Below are positions 26,773-35,504 of a stretch of DNA of 64,000 nucleotides, one piece after another. The notes below the pieces were generated by a model, which did not search any database, was not told the DNA's origin, and saw only the letters and a list, made by a program, of their open reading frames with translations. Position numbers and translations under genes: made by a program. The stretch is from Cognatundibacterium aquatile. GTDB lineage: Bacteria; Pseudomonadota; Gammaproteobacteria; Burkholderiales; Burkholderiaceae_D. Position 1 is the stretch's first letter, and each line of letters begins with the position of its first letter. The stretch lies in the NCBI RefSeq assembly GCF_014699135.1, contig NZ_JACOFT010000006.1:239690-303689 (forward strand), given 5' to 3'.

Positions 26773-28479
26773 ATGTATCGTTACGACCAACACGATCACC
26801 AAATCATCAAAGAACGTATTGCGCAATATCGCGATCAGGTACGTCGCCGTCTCGCCAACGAATTGACAGAAGAAGAATTCCTGCCTTTACGTTTGCAAAA
26901 TGGTTTATACCATCAGCGCCATGCTTACATGCTGCGTATCGCGGTACCGTATGGCATGCTGTCTTCAGATCAGCTGCGCAAATTTGCGTTTATCGCACGT
27001 AAATATGATCGTGGTTATGGCCACTTCACGACACGTCAGAACATTCAGTTCAACTGGATTAATCTGGAAGACTCACCAGCTATTCTGGAAGAATTAGCGA
27101 CCGTGGAAATGCATGCGATTCAAACTTCCGGTAATTGCATGCGCAATATCACGTCCGATGAATTTTCCGGTGTGGCAGCGGATGAGCTGATTGATCCTCG
27201 TCCGTATGCAGAAATTCTGCGTCAATGGACGACGTTCCATCCGGAATTTGCTTACCTGCCGCGTAAATTCAAAATTGCGATTAATGGCGCAAAAGAAGAT
27301 CGCGCAGCGATTGCGGTGCATGACATCGGCCTGACAGTGGTACAGAACGATGCCGGTGAAATCGGCTTTAAAGTCATGGTCGGCGGCGGCATGGGCCGTA
27401 CGCCCATCCTTGGCACCGTGATCCGTGATTTCCTGCCATGGCAGCATGTGATGACGTATCTGGAAGCGATACTGCGTATTTACAATCAATACGGTCGCCG
27501 TGACAACAAATACAAAGCACGCATCAAGATACTGGTGAAAGCGATAGGCGCCGATGTCTTTGCACAGCAAGTGGAAGAAGAATGGGCGCAAATCAAAGAT
27601 GGCCCGGCGACGCTGACCGAGGCGGAGTTCCGCCGTGTATCCTCTTATTTCACTGCGCCTGCCTACTCCAGCCTGCCGGCAAGCGATGCAGCTTACGAAC
27701 AACATCAGGCAGATAACAAGGCCTTCGCTAACTGGGTCAAACGTAATGTAAAGCCGCATAAAGTAGCGGGTTACGCGAGCGTAGTGCTGTCACTGAAAAA
27801 GCCCGGCGTTCCGCCTGGCGATGCGACGGCGGATCAGATGGACTTTGTGGCAGATCTGGCTGATCGTTACAGCTTTGGCGAACTGCGCGTCACGCATGAG
27901 CAAAATCTGGTGCTGGCCGACGTGCAGCAATCAGCGCTGTTTGATCTGTGGCAAGAGGCGAAAGCGCATGGTCTGGCAACGCCGAATATTGGTCTGCTGA
28001 CCGATATGATCTGCTGCCCGGGCGGCGATTTCTGCGCGCTGGCAAATGCGAAGTCGATTCCGATTGCGCTTGATATCACCGATCGTTTCAACGATCTGGA
28101 TTACCTGCATGATATCGGCGATCTTGAATTGAATATGTCGGGTTGCATCAACGCCTGCGGCCATCACCACGTAGGCAACATCGGCATCCTCGGCGTCGAT
28201 AAAGATGGCAGCGAATGGTATCAGGTATCCATAGGTGGTGCGCAAGGCAATAATGCGGCAATCGGTAAAATCATCGGGCCTTCGTTCTCTGCAGGGCAAA
28301 TGCCAGAAGTGATCGATCGCATCATTCAGGTCTATATCCGTGACCGCGTTGATAACGAGCGATTTATCGACACTGCGCAACGTCTGGGCATCACGCCATT
28401 CAAAGACTTTGTGTATGCGACACCGATCAAAACAACCGAACACTATGGTGAAGACGCTGGTTCGCCGGTGGCTTATTAA
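26773..28479 (+). CDS. cysI: Assimilatory sulfite reductase hemoprotein subunit (CysI/NirA-type)
   Basis: A 568-residue siroheme/[4Fe-4S] enzyme reducing sulfite to sulfide with six electrons. The duplicated nitrite/sulfite reductase ferredoxin-like half-domains are seen (RLQNGLYHQRHAYMLRIAVPYG, then YGHFTTRQNIQFNWI). The cluster ligands are Cys414 or 415 with Cys420 (ICCPGGDFC) and Cys458-Cys462 (GCINAC), the last also serving siroheme. There is no CysJ flavoprotein gene nearby; in Burkholderiales the small DUF934 protein follows instead. The ATG at 26773 follows AAGGATAATAAAG. CobA at the operon end supplies siroheme. It could act on nitrite as well; the operon indicates sulfite. Confidence 0.93.
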   Translation: MYRYDQHDHQIIKERIAQYRDQVRRRLANELTEEEFLPLRLQNGLYHQRHAYMLRIAVPYGMLSSDQLRKFAFIARKYDRGYGHFTTRQNIQFNWINLEDSPAILEELATVEMHAIQTSGNCMRNITSDEFSGVAADELIDPRPYAEILRQWTTFHPEFAYLPRKFKIAINGAKEDRAAIAVHDIGLTVVQNDAGEIGFKVMVGGGMGRTPILGTVIRDFLPWQHVMTYLEAILRIYNQYGRRDNKYKARIKILVKAIGADVFAQQVEEEWAQIKDGPATLTEAEFRRVSSYFTAPAYSSLPASDAAYEQHQADNKAFANWVKRNVKPHKVAGYASVVLSLKKPGVPPGDATADQMDFVADLADRYSFGELRVTHEQNLVLADVQQSALFDLWQEAKAHGLATPNIGLLTDMICCPGGDFCALANAKSIPIALDITDRFNDLDYLHDIGDLELNMSGCINACGHHHVGNIGILGVDKDGSEWYQVSIGGAQGNNAAIGKIIGPSFSAGQMPEVIDRIIQVYIRDRVDNERFIDTAQRLGITPFKDFVYATPIKTTEHYGEDAGSPVAY

Positions 28480-28499
28480 ACTGCGATAGAAGAAAGTAG

Positions 28500-29024
28500 A
28501 TGATGCAAGAAATTATCAAAGACAAAGCCATCGTTCAGGATGACTGGACAGTATTGCGGCTGGCAGAAAATGAGACACCGGATGCAATCGATGTACCTGC
28601 AGGTAAAGTCATAGTACCGCTCAAAGTCTGGCTGTTACAACGAAACGTGCTCGAAAAGCGCGCAGATATTGGGGTTTGGTTTTCCAGCGACGAACAGGCA
28701 AAAGATTTAGAGGGCGACATTGCCCGCTTCAGCCTGCTCGCGGTGGATTTTCCTAAATTCTCTGACGGGCGCGGTTATTCCATCGCTTATAACCTGCGTT
28801 CACGCTTTGGCTTTAACGGTGAATTGCGCGCCATCGGCGACGTCTTGCGTGACCAGTTGTTCTATATGCAGCGCGTGGGCTTCAATGCCTTTGCCGTACG
28901 TGCCGACAAAAATATCCATGACGCGATCAAAGGGCTGACCGATTTCTCTGAAAAATATCAGACTTCATGGGATGAGAAAAATCCCTTGTTCCGTCGTGCT
29001 GAACGCACCGGAGTTGCCAAATGA
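28500..29024 (+). CDS. DUF934 protein of the sulfite reductase operon
   Basis: A 174-residue protein of the DUF934 family, almost always found between cysI and cysH in betaproteobacteria. It may serve as the electron-supply or assembly partner of sulfite reductase; its biochemical role is not established. Typical sequence: VPLKVWLLQRNVLEKRADIGVWFSSDEQAKDLEGDIARFSLLAVDFPKFSDGRGYSIAYNLRSRFGFNGELRAIGDVLRDQLFYMQRVGFNAFAVR. It has no cysteine, so it holds no Fe-S cluster. The last 4 bases overlap the cysH start (ATGA). Start ATG at 28500 or 28503. Confidence 0.9.
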   Translation: MMQEIIKDKAIVQDDWTVLRLAENETPDAIDVPAGKVIVPLKVWLLQRNVLEKRADIGVWFSSDEQAKDLEGDIARFSLLAVDFPKFSDGRGYSIAYNLRSRFGFNGELRAIGDVLRDQLFYMQRVGFNAFAVRADKNIHDAIKGLTDFSEKYQTSWDEKNPLFRRAERTGVAK

Positions 29025-29734
29025 GTGACTTTGAGGCACGTCTGGCCGCAACCAAAGCAACGCTGGAAGAAATTGCGGCAGAATTTACGCCAGCAGTTTT
29101 CGCATCGAGCCTGGCGGCAGAAGACATGGTGCTGACCGATCTCATTTTGCGCAACCAACTGAACATCGGTATATTTTCTCTGGAAACCGGTCGCCTGCAC
29201 GCAGAAACACTGGGGATGCTGGATGCGGTTAAAAATACTTACGGTACTGCGATCACGCTATTCAAGCCGGAGGCCGCAGCCGTTGACGCTTATGTCCAGC
29301 AACACGGCTTGAATGCATTTTATGACAGCGTGGAAATGCGTAAAGAATGCTGCCGTATTCGTAAAGTCGAACCACTGAATCGTGCGCTTGCAGGAAACAA
29401 AGCCTGGGTAACCGGACAACGCCGTGCACAGGCAGCCACCCGTACCGAACTCGCGGTACAGGAAGATGACATCGCGCATGGCATGCAAAAATTCAACCCA
29501 CTGGCAGATTGGTCTGAAGAAGACGTCTGGCACTATATCCGCAGCAATCAGGTGCCGTACAATCCGTTGCATGATAAAGGTTATCCTTCGATCGGGTGCG
29601 AGCCTTGCACACGTGCAATACAGCCGGGTGAAGATGTCCGCGCAGGTCGCTGGTGGTGGGAAAATCCTGAATCAAAAGAATGTGGTTTGCATGTCGTCGA
29701 TGGCAAACTGATCCGCATAAAATCGGCAAACTAA
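29021..29734 (+). CDS. cysH: Assimilatory adenylyl-sulfate (APS) reductase
   Basis: A 237-residue thioredoxin-dependent reductase that makes sulfite. Four Cys that bind a [4Fe-4S] cluster are present (Cys110-Cys111 and Cys193-Cys196), as well as the catalytic Cys221 in ECGLH. The cluster cysteines show that the enzyme uses APS rather than PAPS, and no APS kinase (cysC) gene is seen in the operon. The N-terminal FASSLAAEDMVLTD is the adenine nucleotide-binding region. The start overlaps the DUF934 gene by 4 bases. It receives APS from CysDN, encoded just downstream. Confidence 0.95.
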   Translation: MSDFEARLAATKATLEEIAAEFTPAVFASSLAAEDMVLTDLILRNQLNIGIFSLETGRLHAETLGMLDAVKNTYGTAITLFKPEAAAVDAYVQQHGLNAFYDSVEMRKECCRIRKVEPLNRALAGNKAWVTGQRRAQAATRTELAVQEDDIAHGMQKFNPLADWSEEDVWHYIRSNQVPYNPLHDKGYPSIGCEPCTRAIQPGEDVRAGRWWWENPESKECGLHVVDGKLIRIKSAN

Positions 29735-29799
29735 ACAAGCAAACGAGCAAGCGGGCTAAAACTGCAGACCCTGAGTTTACAAAGAAACGAGAAGTGATC

Positions 29800-30735
29800 A
29801 TGAATACTGTCGTCGAACACCATTTTATTGATGCTGCGAGTAATCGTCATCTGGACTGGCTGGAATCTGAAGCCATCCACATCATGCGCGAAGTCGCTGC
29901 TGAATGCAGTAACCCTGCGCTCTTATTTTCCGGTGGCAAAGACTCCATCGTCTTACTGCGTCTGGCGGAAAAAGCATTCCGCCCGGGTAAATTTCCGTTT
30001 CCGCTGGTGCATATCGATACTGGCCATAACTTCCCTGAAGTGATTGCTTTTCGCGACAAACGCGTCGCTGAACTCGGCGAGCGGCTGATCGTTGGTTCGG
30101 TCGAAGAATCCATCAAGCGTGGCACCGTGCGCTTGCGCAATCCGGCAACTGATTCACGCAACGCGGCCCAGGCAGTAACACTGCTGGAAACGATCGCTGA
30201 GCACAAATTCGACGCCTGCATTGGTGGCGCCCGCCGCGATGAAGAAAAAGCCCGTGCGAAAGAACGCATTTTTTCTTTCCGTGACGAATTCGGTCAATGG
30301 AATCCGAAAGCGCAGCGCCCTGAATTATGGGATTTGTATAACACGCGCGTACATCCGGGTGAAAACATGCGCGTCTTCCCGATTTCAAACTGGACCGAGC
30401 TCGACGTCTGGCAATACATCGCGCGCGAAAAACTCGAACTGCCGCAAATTTATTTCGCCCACGAACGCCAGGTCATCCCGCGCAATGGCTTGCTGGTGCC
30501 GCTGACCGATCTGACGCCGCCGCGTGAAGGCGAAACCGTAGAAACACAGATCGTGCGTTTCCGTACCGTCGGCGATATTTCCTGCACTTGCCCAGTCTCG
30601 TCCGATGCCGCGACAGTCGAAGCAATTATTGCGGAAACCGCGATCACACAAATTACCGAACGCGGCGCAACCCGCATGGATGACCAGACATCAGAAGCAT
30701 CGATGGAAAAACGTAAAAAAGAAGGATATTTCTAA
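29800..30735 (+). CDS. cysD: Sulfate adenylyltransferase small subunit (CysD)
   Basis: A 311-residue ATP sulfurylase catalytic subunit, forming APS from sulfate and ATP. The PP-loop SGGKDS at about residues 47-52 binds pyrophosphate. The family blocks HIDTGHNFPEVIAFRD, GGARRDEEKARAKERIFSFRD and YIAREKLELPQIYFAHER are intact. The ATG at 29800 is chosen over an upstream frame overlapping cysH, because GAAACGAGAAG precedes it. Its stop overlaps the cysN start (TAATG), fitting translational coupling of the heteromer. Confidence 0.96.
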   Translation: MNTVVEHHFIDAASNRHLDWLESEAIHIMREVAAECSNPALLFSGGKDSIVLLRLAEKAFRPGKFPFPLVHIDTGHNFPEVIAFRDKRVAELGERLIVGSVEESIKRGTVRLRNPATDSRNAAQAVTLLETIAEHKFDACIGGARRDEEKARAKERIFSFRDEFGQWNPKAQRPELWDLYNTRVHPGENMRVFPISNWTELDVWQYIAREKLELPQIYFAHERQVIPRNGLLVPLTDLTPPREGETVETQIVRFRTVGDISCTCPVSSDAATVEAIIAETAITQITERGATRMDDQTSEASMEKRKKEGYF

Positions 30736-32054
30736 TGAGTGCCGTTGAACAAATAAACGCCAATGTCAATAAAGAACGCGGCTTGTTACGTTTCATCACG
30801 GCAGGTTCAGTTGATGATGGCAAGAGCACTTTAATCGGTCGTCTGCTCTTCGACAGCAAAGGTATCTTTGCGGATCAACTCGATGCAATTTCCCGCGCCA
30901 AACATAAGCGCACTGTCGGGGACACGATAGACCTTTCTTTACTGACCGATGGTCTGGAAGCGGAACGCGAACAAGGCATTACGATTGATGTCGCCTACCG
31001 TTATTTCGCAACCCCTAAACGTAAATTCATCATCGCGGACACACCGGGCCACGAGCAATACACTCGTAACATGGTGACAGGTGCGTCGACGGCAGATGCC
31101 GTCATTATTCTGGTCGATGTCTCGAAAGTGAAGCTGAATGCGGATGGCAGCGTTGATCTGCTGGTGCAAACCAAACGCCATTCAACGATCGCGCATTTAC
31201 TCAAGATTGAACATGTGATCGTTGCGGTCAATAAAATGGATCTGGTCAACTATGATCAGAGCGTCTATGACCGCATCGTCGCCGAATACAAGAAATTCGC
31301 AACACAGTTAGGGCTGACCGATATTCATGCAGTGCCTTTGTCCGCACTGGCAGGTGATAACGTAGTCACAGCGACCGATAAAATGCCCTGGTATCAGGGG
31401 CAAACACTGATTGACCTGCTGGAATCACTCAGCGTCTACGATGCCAGCCACGATGAACCGTTCCGTTTTCCCGTGCAACTGGTGGCACGTCACAACGGCC
31501 ATGAAGCAAACGACTTCCGCGGTTATATGGGTCGCATAGAAGCAGGTAAAGTCAGCAAAGGCGATAAACTGATTGTTCAGCCTGGCGGCCAGACTGGCAC
31601 AGTCAAAGACATACTGACGCTGGATGGCTCACTGGATACCGCAGTTGTGGGCCAGTCGGTGACGATACTGTTGAATGAATATCTGGATATTTCCCGCGGC
31701 GACATGCTGGCCGGTGCGGATCGCCCGGCGACGCTGTTAAAAACAGTTAAAGCAGATTTATGCTGGCTGTCAGAAGATGCACTGGATGTTCGTCGCAAAT
31801 ACTGGCTCAAACATACAACCAGGCAAGTTTCTGCGAGAGTGACTGCAGTCGATACGCTGCTCGACATCAATACACAGCAACGCCACCCGGCTGACAGTCT
31901 GAAACTGAACGATATTGCGACGGTCTCCATCAATGTTCAGCAAGCGTTGGCTGCCGATGCCTATGATGATTTACGTTCGACCGGTGCATTCATTCTGATT
32001 GATGAAGTAACGCACCAGACGGTCGCCGCTGGCATGATTCGCCTGGAAGCTTAA
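30735..32054 (+). CDS. cysN: Sulfate adenylyltransferase large subunit, GTPase (CysN)
   Basis: A 439-residue EF-Tu-like GTPase that drives ATP sulfurylase by GTP hydrolysis. It has G1 GSVDDGKSTL, G3 DTPGHEQY, and G4 NKMD. Beta-barrel domains 2 and 3 follow. At 439 residues it has no fused APS kinase domain (CysNC is about 630), consistent with the APS reductase upstream. The start overlaps the end of cysD by one base. It is followed by cobA after 4 bases, in the same operon. Confidence 0.95.
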   Translation: MSAVEQINANVNKERGLLRFITAGSVDDGKSTLIGRLLFDSKGIFADQLDAISRAKHKRTVGDTIDLSLLTDGLEAEREQGITIDVAYRYFATPKRKFIIADTPGHEQYTRNMVTGASTADAVIILVDVSKVKLNADGSVDLLVQTKRHSTIAHLLKIEHVIVAVNKMDLVNYDQSVYDRIVAEYKKFATQLGLTDIHAVPLSALAGDNVVTATDKMPWYQGQTLIDLLESLSVYDASHDEPFRFPVQLVARHNGHEANDFRGYMGRIEAGKVSKGDKLIVQPGGQTGTVKDILTLDGSLDTAVVGQSVTILLNEYLDISRGDMLAGADRPATLLKTVKADLCWLSEDALDVRRKYWLKHTTRQVSARVTAVDTLLDINTQQRHPADSLKLNDIATVSINVQQALAADAYDDLRSTGAFILIDEVTHQTVAAGMIRLEA

Positions 32055-32058
32055 CGCT

Positions 32059-32778
32059 ATGACTGCGCCATACGGTAAGGTTTATCTGATTGGTGCGGGA
32101 CCGGGTGCCGCAGACCTGATCACGGTTCGCGGTGCACGCCTGCTGGCGAGCGCAGATGTCGTACTGTATGACGCTTTAGTCACCAGTGAAATGCTGGAAC
32201 TATGCCAGCAAGCAGTCAAAATCCCCGTTGGCAAACGCAGTGGTCAGCGTTCAGCTGCACAGGAACATATCAATCAACAACTGGTCGAGTGTGCCGGTAA
32301 ATACGCGCTGGTTGTACGCCTGAAAGGCGGTGATCCTATGCTGTTTGGACGTGCGGATGAAGAGCTGACTGCATTAGAAACAGCAGGGATTTCATACGAC
32401 ATTGTTCCGGGCATAACAACAGCGTTAGCAGCTGCAGCCAGCGTCCGGCAACCGCTGACCAAACGTGGCGTTGCACGCAGTGTCGCCTTATTCACCTCAA
32501 GCACGGCGCCGGGAGAAACGGCAGATACCCGCATTCCCGAATGCGACACCTTGGTTCAGTATATGGGTGGCCGCGAGGCGATGCTGACTGCACAACGTAT
32601 GCTGGATGCAAATTTCCCAGCCAGTTTACCTGTCGTCATCGTTGAAAACTGCAGCCGGGAAAATGAGCGTCAACTGTCACTAAACCTTGGTGAGTTAGCC
32701 CTTGGATTGCCGGCCTGCAGTGGCCCTGTACTGGTCATGATGGGAGAAGCCATGCGTCCCCGCAAACCTCAGCAATAA
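32059..32778 (+). CDS. cobA: Uroporphyrinogen-III C-methyltransferase
   Basis: A 239-residue S-adenosylmethionine-dependent enzyme that methylates uroporphyrinogen III twice to precorrin-2, the first step to siroheme. Motifs: GKVYLIGAGPGAADLITVRGARLL, KGGDPMLFGRADEE, and GITTALAAAASVRQPLTKRGVARS. It is the monofunctional CobA form, not CysG. It is the last gene of the cys operon and supplies siroheme to sulfite reductase. The chelatase encoded just downstream on the other strand may finish the path. A precorrin-2 dehydrogenase is not in the window. Confidence 0.94.
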   Translation: MTAPYGKVYLIGAGPGAADLITVRGARLLASADVVLYDALVTSEMLELCQQAVKIPVGKRSGQRSAAQEHINQQLVECAGKYALVVRLKGGDPMLFGRADEELTALETAGISYDIVPGITTALAAAASVRQPLTKRGVARSVALFTSSTAPGETADTRIPECDTLVQYMGGREAMLTAQRMLDANFPASLPVVIVENCSRENERQLSLNLGELALGLPACSGPVLVMMGEAMRPRKPQQ

Positions 32779-32819
32779 ATTCGCGAGCCGCGATATGCCG
32801 GCAACGCCAGCGGTGTTGC

Positions 32820-33191
32820 TTATAGTTGCCTGAGGCAATAATCGCGGATCGCATTCAGCACGGTTTCATCCTCGCCGACTGCTGTTGCCAACCTCAATTC
32901 AAGTGCAGAATATTCGCCGCGTAACTGATCCAGCAATACAGGCAAGTCGCGTAAGACGTGGCCGCCCTGCCCCAGAAAAATCGGTGTGACCGTGATATTG
33001 CGGATCCCTTCTTGTGTGAGGCGGCGCACAAGTTCAGGTAAAGCTGGTGACATGAATTCTAAAAAAGCCAGCTCCACACTGATATCCGGAGAGGCTTCCT
33101 GGGTCATTTTTTGTAAGCGCTGAAACGGACCAGCCCAGCGTGGATCGCGGGCGCCATGCGCGAATAGTATCAATGCCGACGTTTTACTCAT
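32820..33191 (-). CDS. cbiX: Small sirohydrochlorin chelatase (CbiX type)
   Basis: A 123-residue protein of the short CbiX/SirB family that inserts iron or cobalt into sirohydrochlorin. The metal-binding His12 lies in LFAHGARDPRW, and a second His is in PIFLGQGGHVLRDLP. The length is about half of class II chelatases, so it works as a dimer. It lies convergent to cobA (41 bases apart), and its ATG overlaps the lptG stop (TGATG). The position next to cobA argues for siroheme rather than cobalamin. Confidence 0.9.
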   Translation of the reverse strand: MSKTSALILFAHGARDPRWAGPFQRLQKMTQEASPDISVELAFLEFMSPALPELVRRLTQEGIRNITVTPIFLGQGGHVLRDLPVLLDQLRGEYSALELRLATAVGEDETVLNAIRDYCLRQL

Positions 33192-34321
33192 CAGTTTCTT
33201 TCAACATAGCGCAAGCCTGCCAGCGCTAACCCTAAAAATAAAATACTCGGCACCAGCGCAGTCACGGCCGCAGGCCAGGTATTCAATAAACCGATATGTG
33301 AAAATAAGCTGTTGATCAGGTAAAACACCATGCCTATCATGATGCCACTGAAAATCTTCAGGCTGATACCACCGCTGCGCACATGCAGATACGCAAATGG
33401 CAGCGCCAAGGCCATCATCACCAGTGTTGCAAACGGATAGGTCACTTTCTTCCAGAACGCAATTTCGTAGCGTTCACTATCTTGTTTATTGTCGTTCAAG
33501 TGCTGCGTATATGCAGCCAGATCGACCGCCGACATACGATCAGGATCGGCAAACAAGACAGAAAGTATGTCAGGCGTCACCTCAGAAACAACGTCGCGAC
33601 TACTTAATGCCTGACTCTTAACGTTGGCAATATCTTCGGCAGATAAAGTTCTGGGAAATGAAGTCTCGATGACATCAGACAAGCGCCAGACGTTCTTGCC
33701 CTGATACTCCGCACTTTTAGCAGTAACTTCACGGGCAAGATGAAAGTTTTTATCAAACTCAAACATCTTCACGTCTTTCAATTGGCGATTAGGCAGAATT
33801 TCTCGGACATTCAGAAAGCGCGAGCCGATCACTTCACCGCTCAGACCATTTTCACGAATCAGATCCTTGGTCCACAGGCCAGTTCTGAATTGCTGCGTTT
33901 CTGAAGCACCGATGGCCGTCAGTTTGATGCGCTCAGCTAGCTTGGTCGAATAAGGTGCGATCACCTCGCCAAACAAAAAGGTCAGCGCAACGAATACCAG
34001 GCCAATTTTGATTAATATCGTTCCTGCCATCACCGTTGACATACTCGCTGCCCGCATGATGGTGAATTCAGAATTCGATGCAAACTGCGCCAGTACATAA
34101 ATCGTTCCGATCAAAACTGCAATCGGCATAAATTCATAGATGTACCCGGGCATACCAAGAGTCACATACAAAAGTGCGTGTTGCAAACGATATCCACCTT
34201 TATTCACTGATGGCAATTCGCTCATCAGATCAAAAAAGGAAAACAAGGCAAGCAAAGCAACCATCACAAACAGCACGGCACGCACGATCTCTACCGAGAA
34301 ATATTTTTGCAGGATTCTCAT
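33191..34321 (-). CDS. lptG: LPS export permease LptG
   Basis: A 376-residue inner membrane subunit of the LptB2FG transporter that extracts lipopolysaccharide from the inner membrane. It is a YjgP/YjgQ family protein with three N-terminal helices, a periplasmic beta-jellyroll (about residues 135-265), and three C-terminal helices. Typical segments: VLFVMVALLALFSFFDLMSEL and later FWKKVTYPFATLVMMALALPFAYLHVRSGG. It overlaps lptF by 4 bases and cbiX by 1 base. An essential core gene. Confidence 0.94.
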   Translation of the reverse strand: MRILQKYFSVEIVRAVLFVMVALLALFSFFDLMSELPSVNKGGYRLQHALLYVTLGMPGYIYEFMPIAVLIGTIYVLAQFASNSEFTIMRAASMSTVMAGTILIKIGLVFVALTFLFGEVIAPYSTKLAERIKLTAIGASETQQFRTGLWTKDLIRENGLSGEVIGSRFLNVREILPNRQLKDVKMFEFDKNFHLAREVTAKSAEYQGKNVWRLSDVIETSFPRTLSAEDIANVKSQALSSRDVVSEVTPDILSVLFADPDRMSAVDLAAYTQHLNDNKQDSERYEIAFWKKVTYPFATLVMMALALPFAYLHVRSGGISLKIFSGIMIGMVFYLINSLFSHIGLLNTWPAAVTALVPSILFLGLALAGLRYVERN

Positions 34322-35454
34322 GCGACGCTTTCTTTCTCTTTGCTACGTAAACAAGCTTTACCTCTGGACCACAACACCAAAGGATGCCAGCGGTGATTGA
34401 CTTCGATACGCCAAAAGAACAACACAAATGTCATCATGATCGCAATCAGATGCACGGGCCACCAAGCAATAGAAAACTCAATACGCCCCTGCGACACCAT
34501 CGCCTGAAAAATATTGACGACGTTCAGATAAATAATCACCACCAACAAGGCAACAATTAAATTTGCTGAGCGCCCCACGCGAGGATTCACATACCCCAGA
34601 GGAATCGCTAATAACATCAAGGCCATACACATCAGCGGCAATGAAATCCGCCATAAAAATTCTGCTTTTTTATTCGCATCTGGCTTGTCTAGCAAGATAG
34701 TCAGCGGCATCGATTTCGCAGACTGATCACCGACAATAGTGCCGTTCTGACTGGAAACAAGGACGCCATATTTTTCGAACTGCATCATTTGAAAATCAGG
34801 CGCTGTAGGCAAACCATCGTAACGGCGTCCCTGGCTCATCACCAGAAATTTATCGCCATATTTATCGATCTCTATCATGCCTTCTTTGGCGACGACCACA
34901 CTCGATTTTCCATCGCGGACGGTATTGATAAAAATATTTTGCACCTTACTCAGATCACCGGCGACTTCTTCAACGAAAAACACACGGTCAGAAGACGATG
35001 ATTCCTGAAACTTACCGGGCGAGACTTTGGCAATGTCCGAGCGTTTATCATAACGTTCACGAAACTCCACACTTTGCTGGTTCGCCCATGGTGTCACGAT
35101 AAAGCTGAGCAAGCCTGTCAATACTATCCACGGCATACCAAAACGTAAGACCGGACCTATCCATTGGCGCAAACTCAGTCCTGAGGCAAACCAGACCACC
35201 ATTTCAGAATCCTGATATGCCCTTGTCACGACCAACAGCACCGAGATAAACCCGGTCAGGATCAACAGAATTGGCATATTCATCAGCGACGTGAAGGCGA
35301 TCAGGGCGAGTACATCACCAGATGCAACTTTTCCACCGGCTGCTTGTCCGAGTATTTTGATGAGCATCACCGTAATCGTGATGACGAAGAGTGTTGCAAA
35401 GACGGCGCCTGCGGCACTGAGTAATTCGCGTCTGAGCGAGCGTTGAAAAATCAT
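34318..35454 (-). CDS. lptF: LPS export permease LptF
   Basis: A 378-residue partner of LptG in the LPS exporter. It has the same 3+3 helix plan with a periplasmic jellyroll. Typical segments: MIFQRSLRRELLSAAGAVFATLFVITITVMLIKIL at the start, WANQQSVEFRERYDKRSDIAKVSPGKFQE in the middle, and EFLWRISLPLMCMALMLLAIPLGYVNPRVGRS. It is the first gene of lptF-lptG-cbiX. It is divergent from pepA, with only 50 bases between the starts; the conserved pairing lptFG/pepA is common in proteobacteria. Confidence 0.95.
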   Translation of the reverse strand: MIFQRSLRRELLSAAGAVFATLFVITITVMLIKILGQAAGGKVASGDVLALIAFTSLMNMPILLILTGFISVLLVVTRAYQDSEMVVWFASGLSLRQWIGPVLRFGMPWIVLTGLLSFIVTPWANQQSVEFRERYDKRSDIAKVSPGKFQESSSSDRVFFVEEVAGDLSKVQNIFINTVRDGKSSVVVAKEGMIEIDKYGDKFLVMSQGRRYDGLPTAPDFQMMQFEKYGVLVSSQNGTIVGDQSAKSMPLTILLDKPDANKKAEFLWRISLPLMCMALMLLAIPLGYVNPRVGRSANLIVALLVVIIYLNVVNIFQAMVSQGRIEFSIAWWPVHLIAIMMTFVLFFWRIEVNHRWHPLVLWSRGKACLRSKEKESVA

Positions 35455-35469
35455 GGGAGGGATTATAAT
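35443..35469 (+). promoter_or_regulatory. Candidate sigma70 promoter of pepA
   Basis: TTGAAA (35443-35448) and a perfect TATAAT (35464-35469) are spaced 15 bases, slightly short. The -35 half lies inside the beginning of the lptF coding sequence. Confidence 0.55.
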
Positions 35470-35504
35470 GCCTGTTTTACGAGACTTACCAAGAGGAGTA
35501 ATAA

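Noticed and set aside
32779..32819. Possible terminator between cobA and cbiX
   Set aside because: Only a 5-base GCAAC/GTTGC stem without T run is present.
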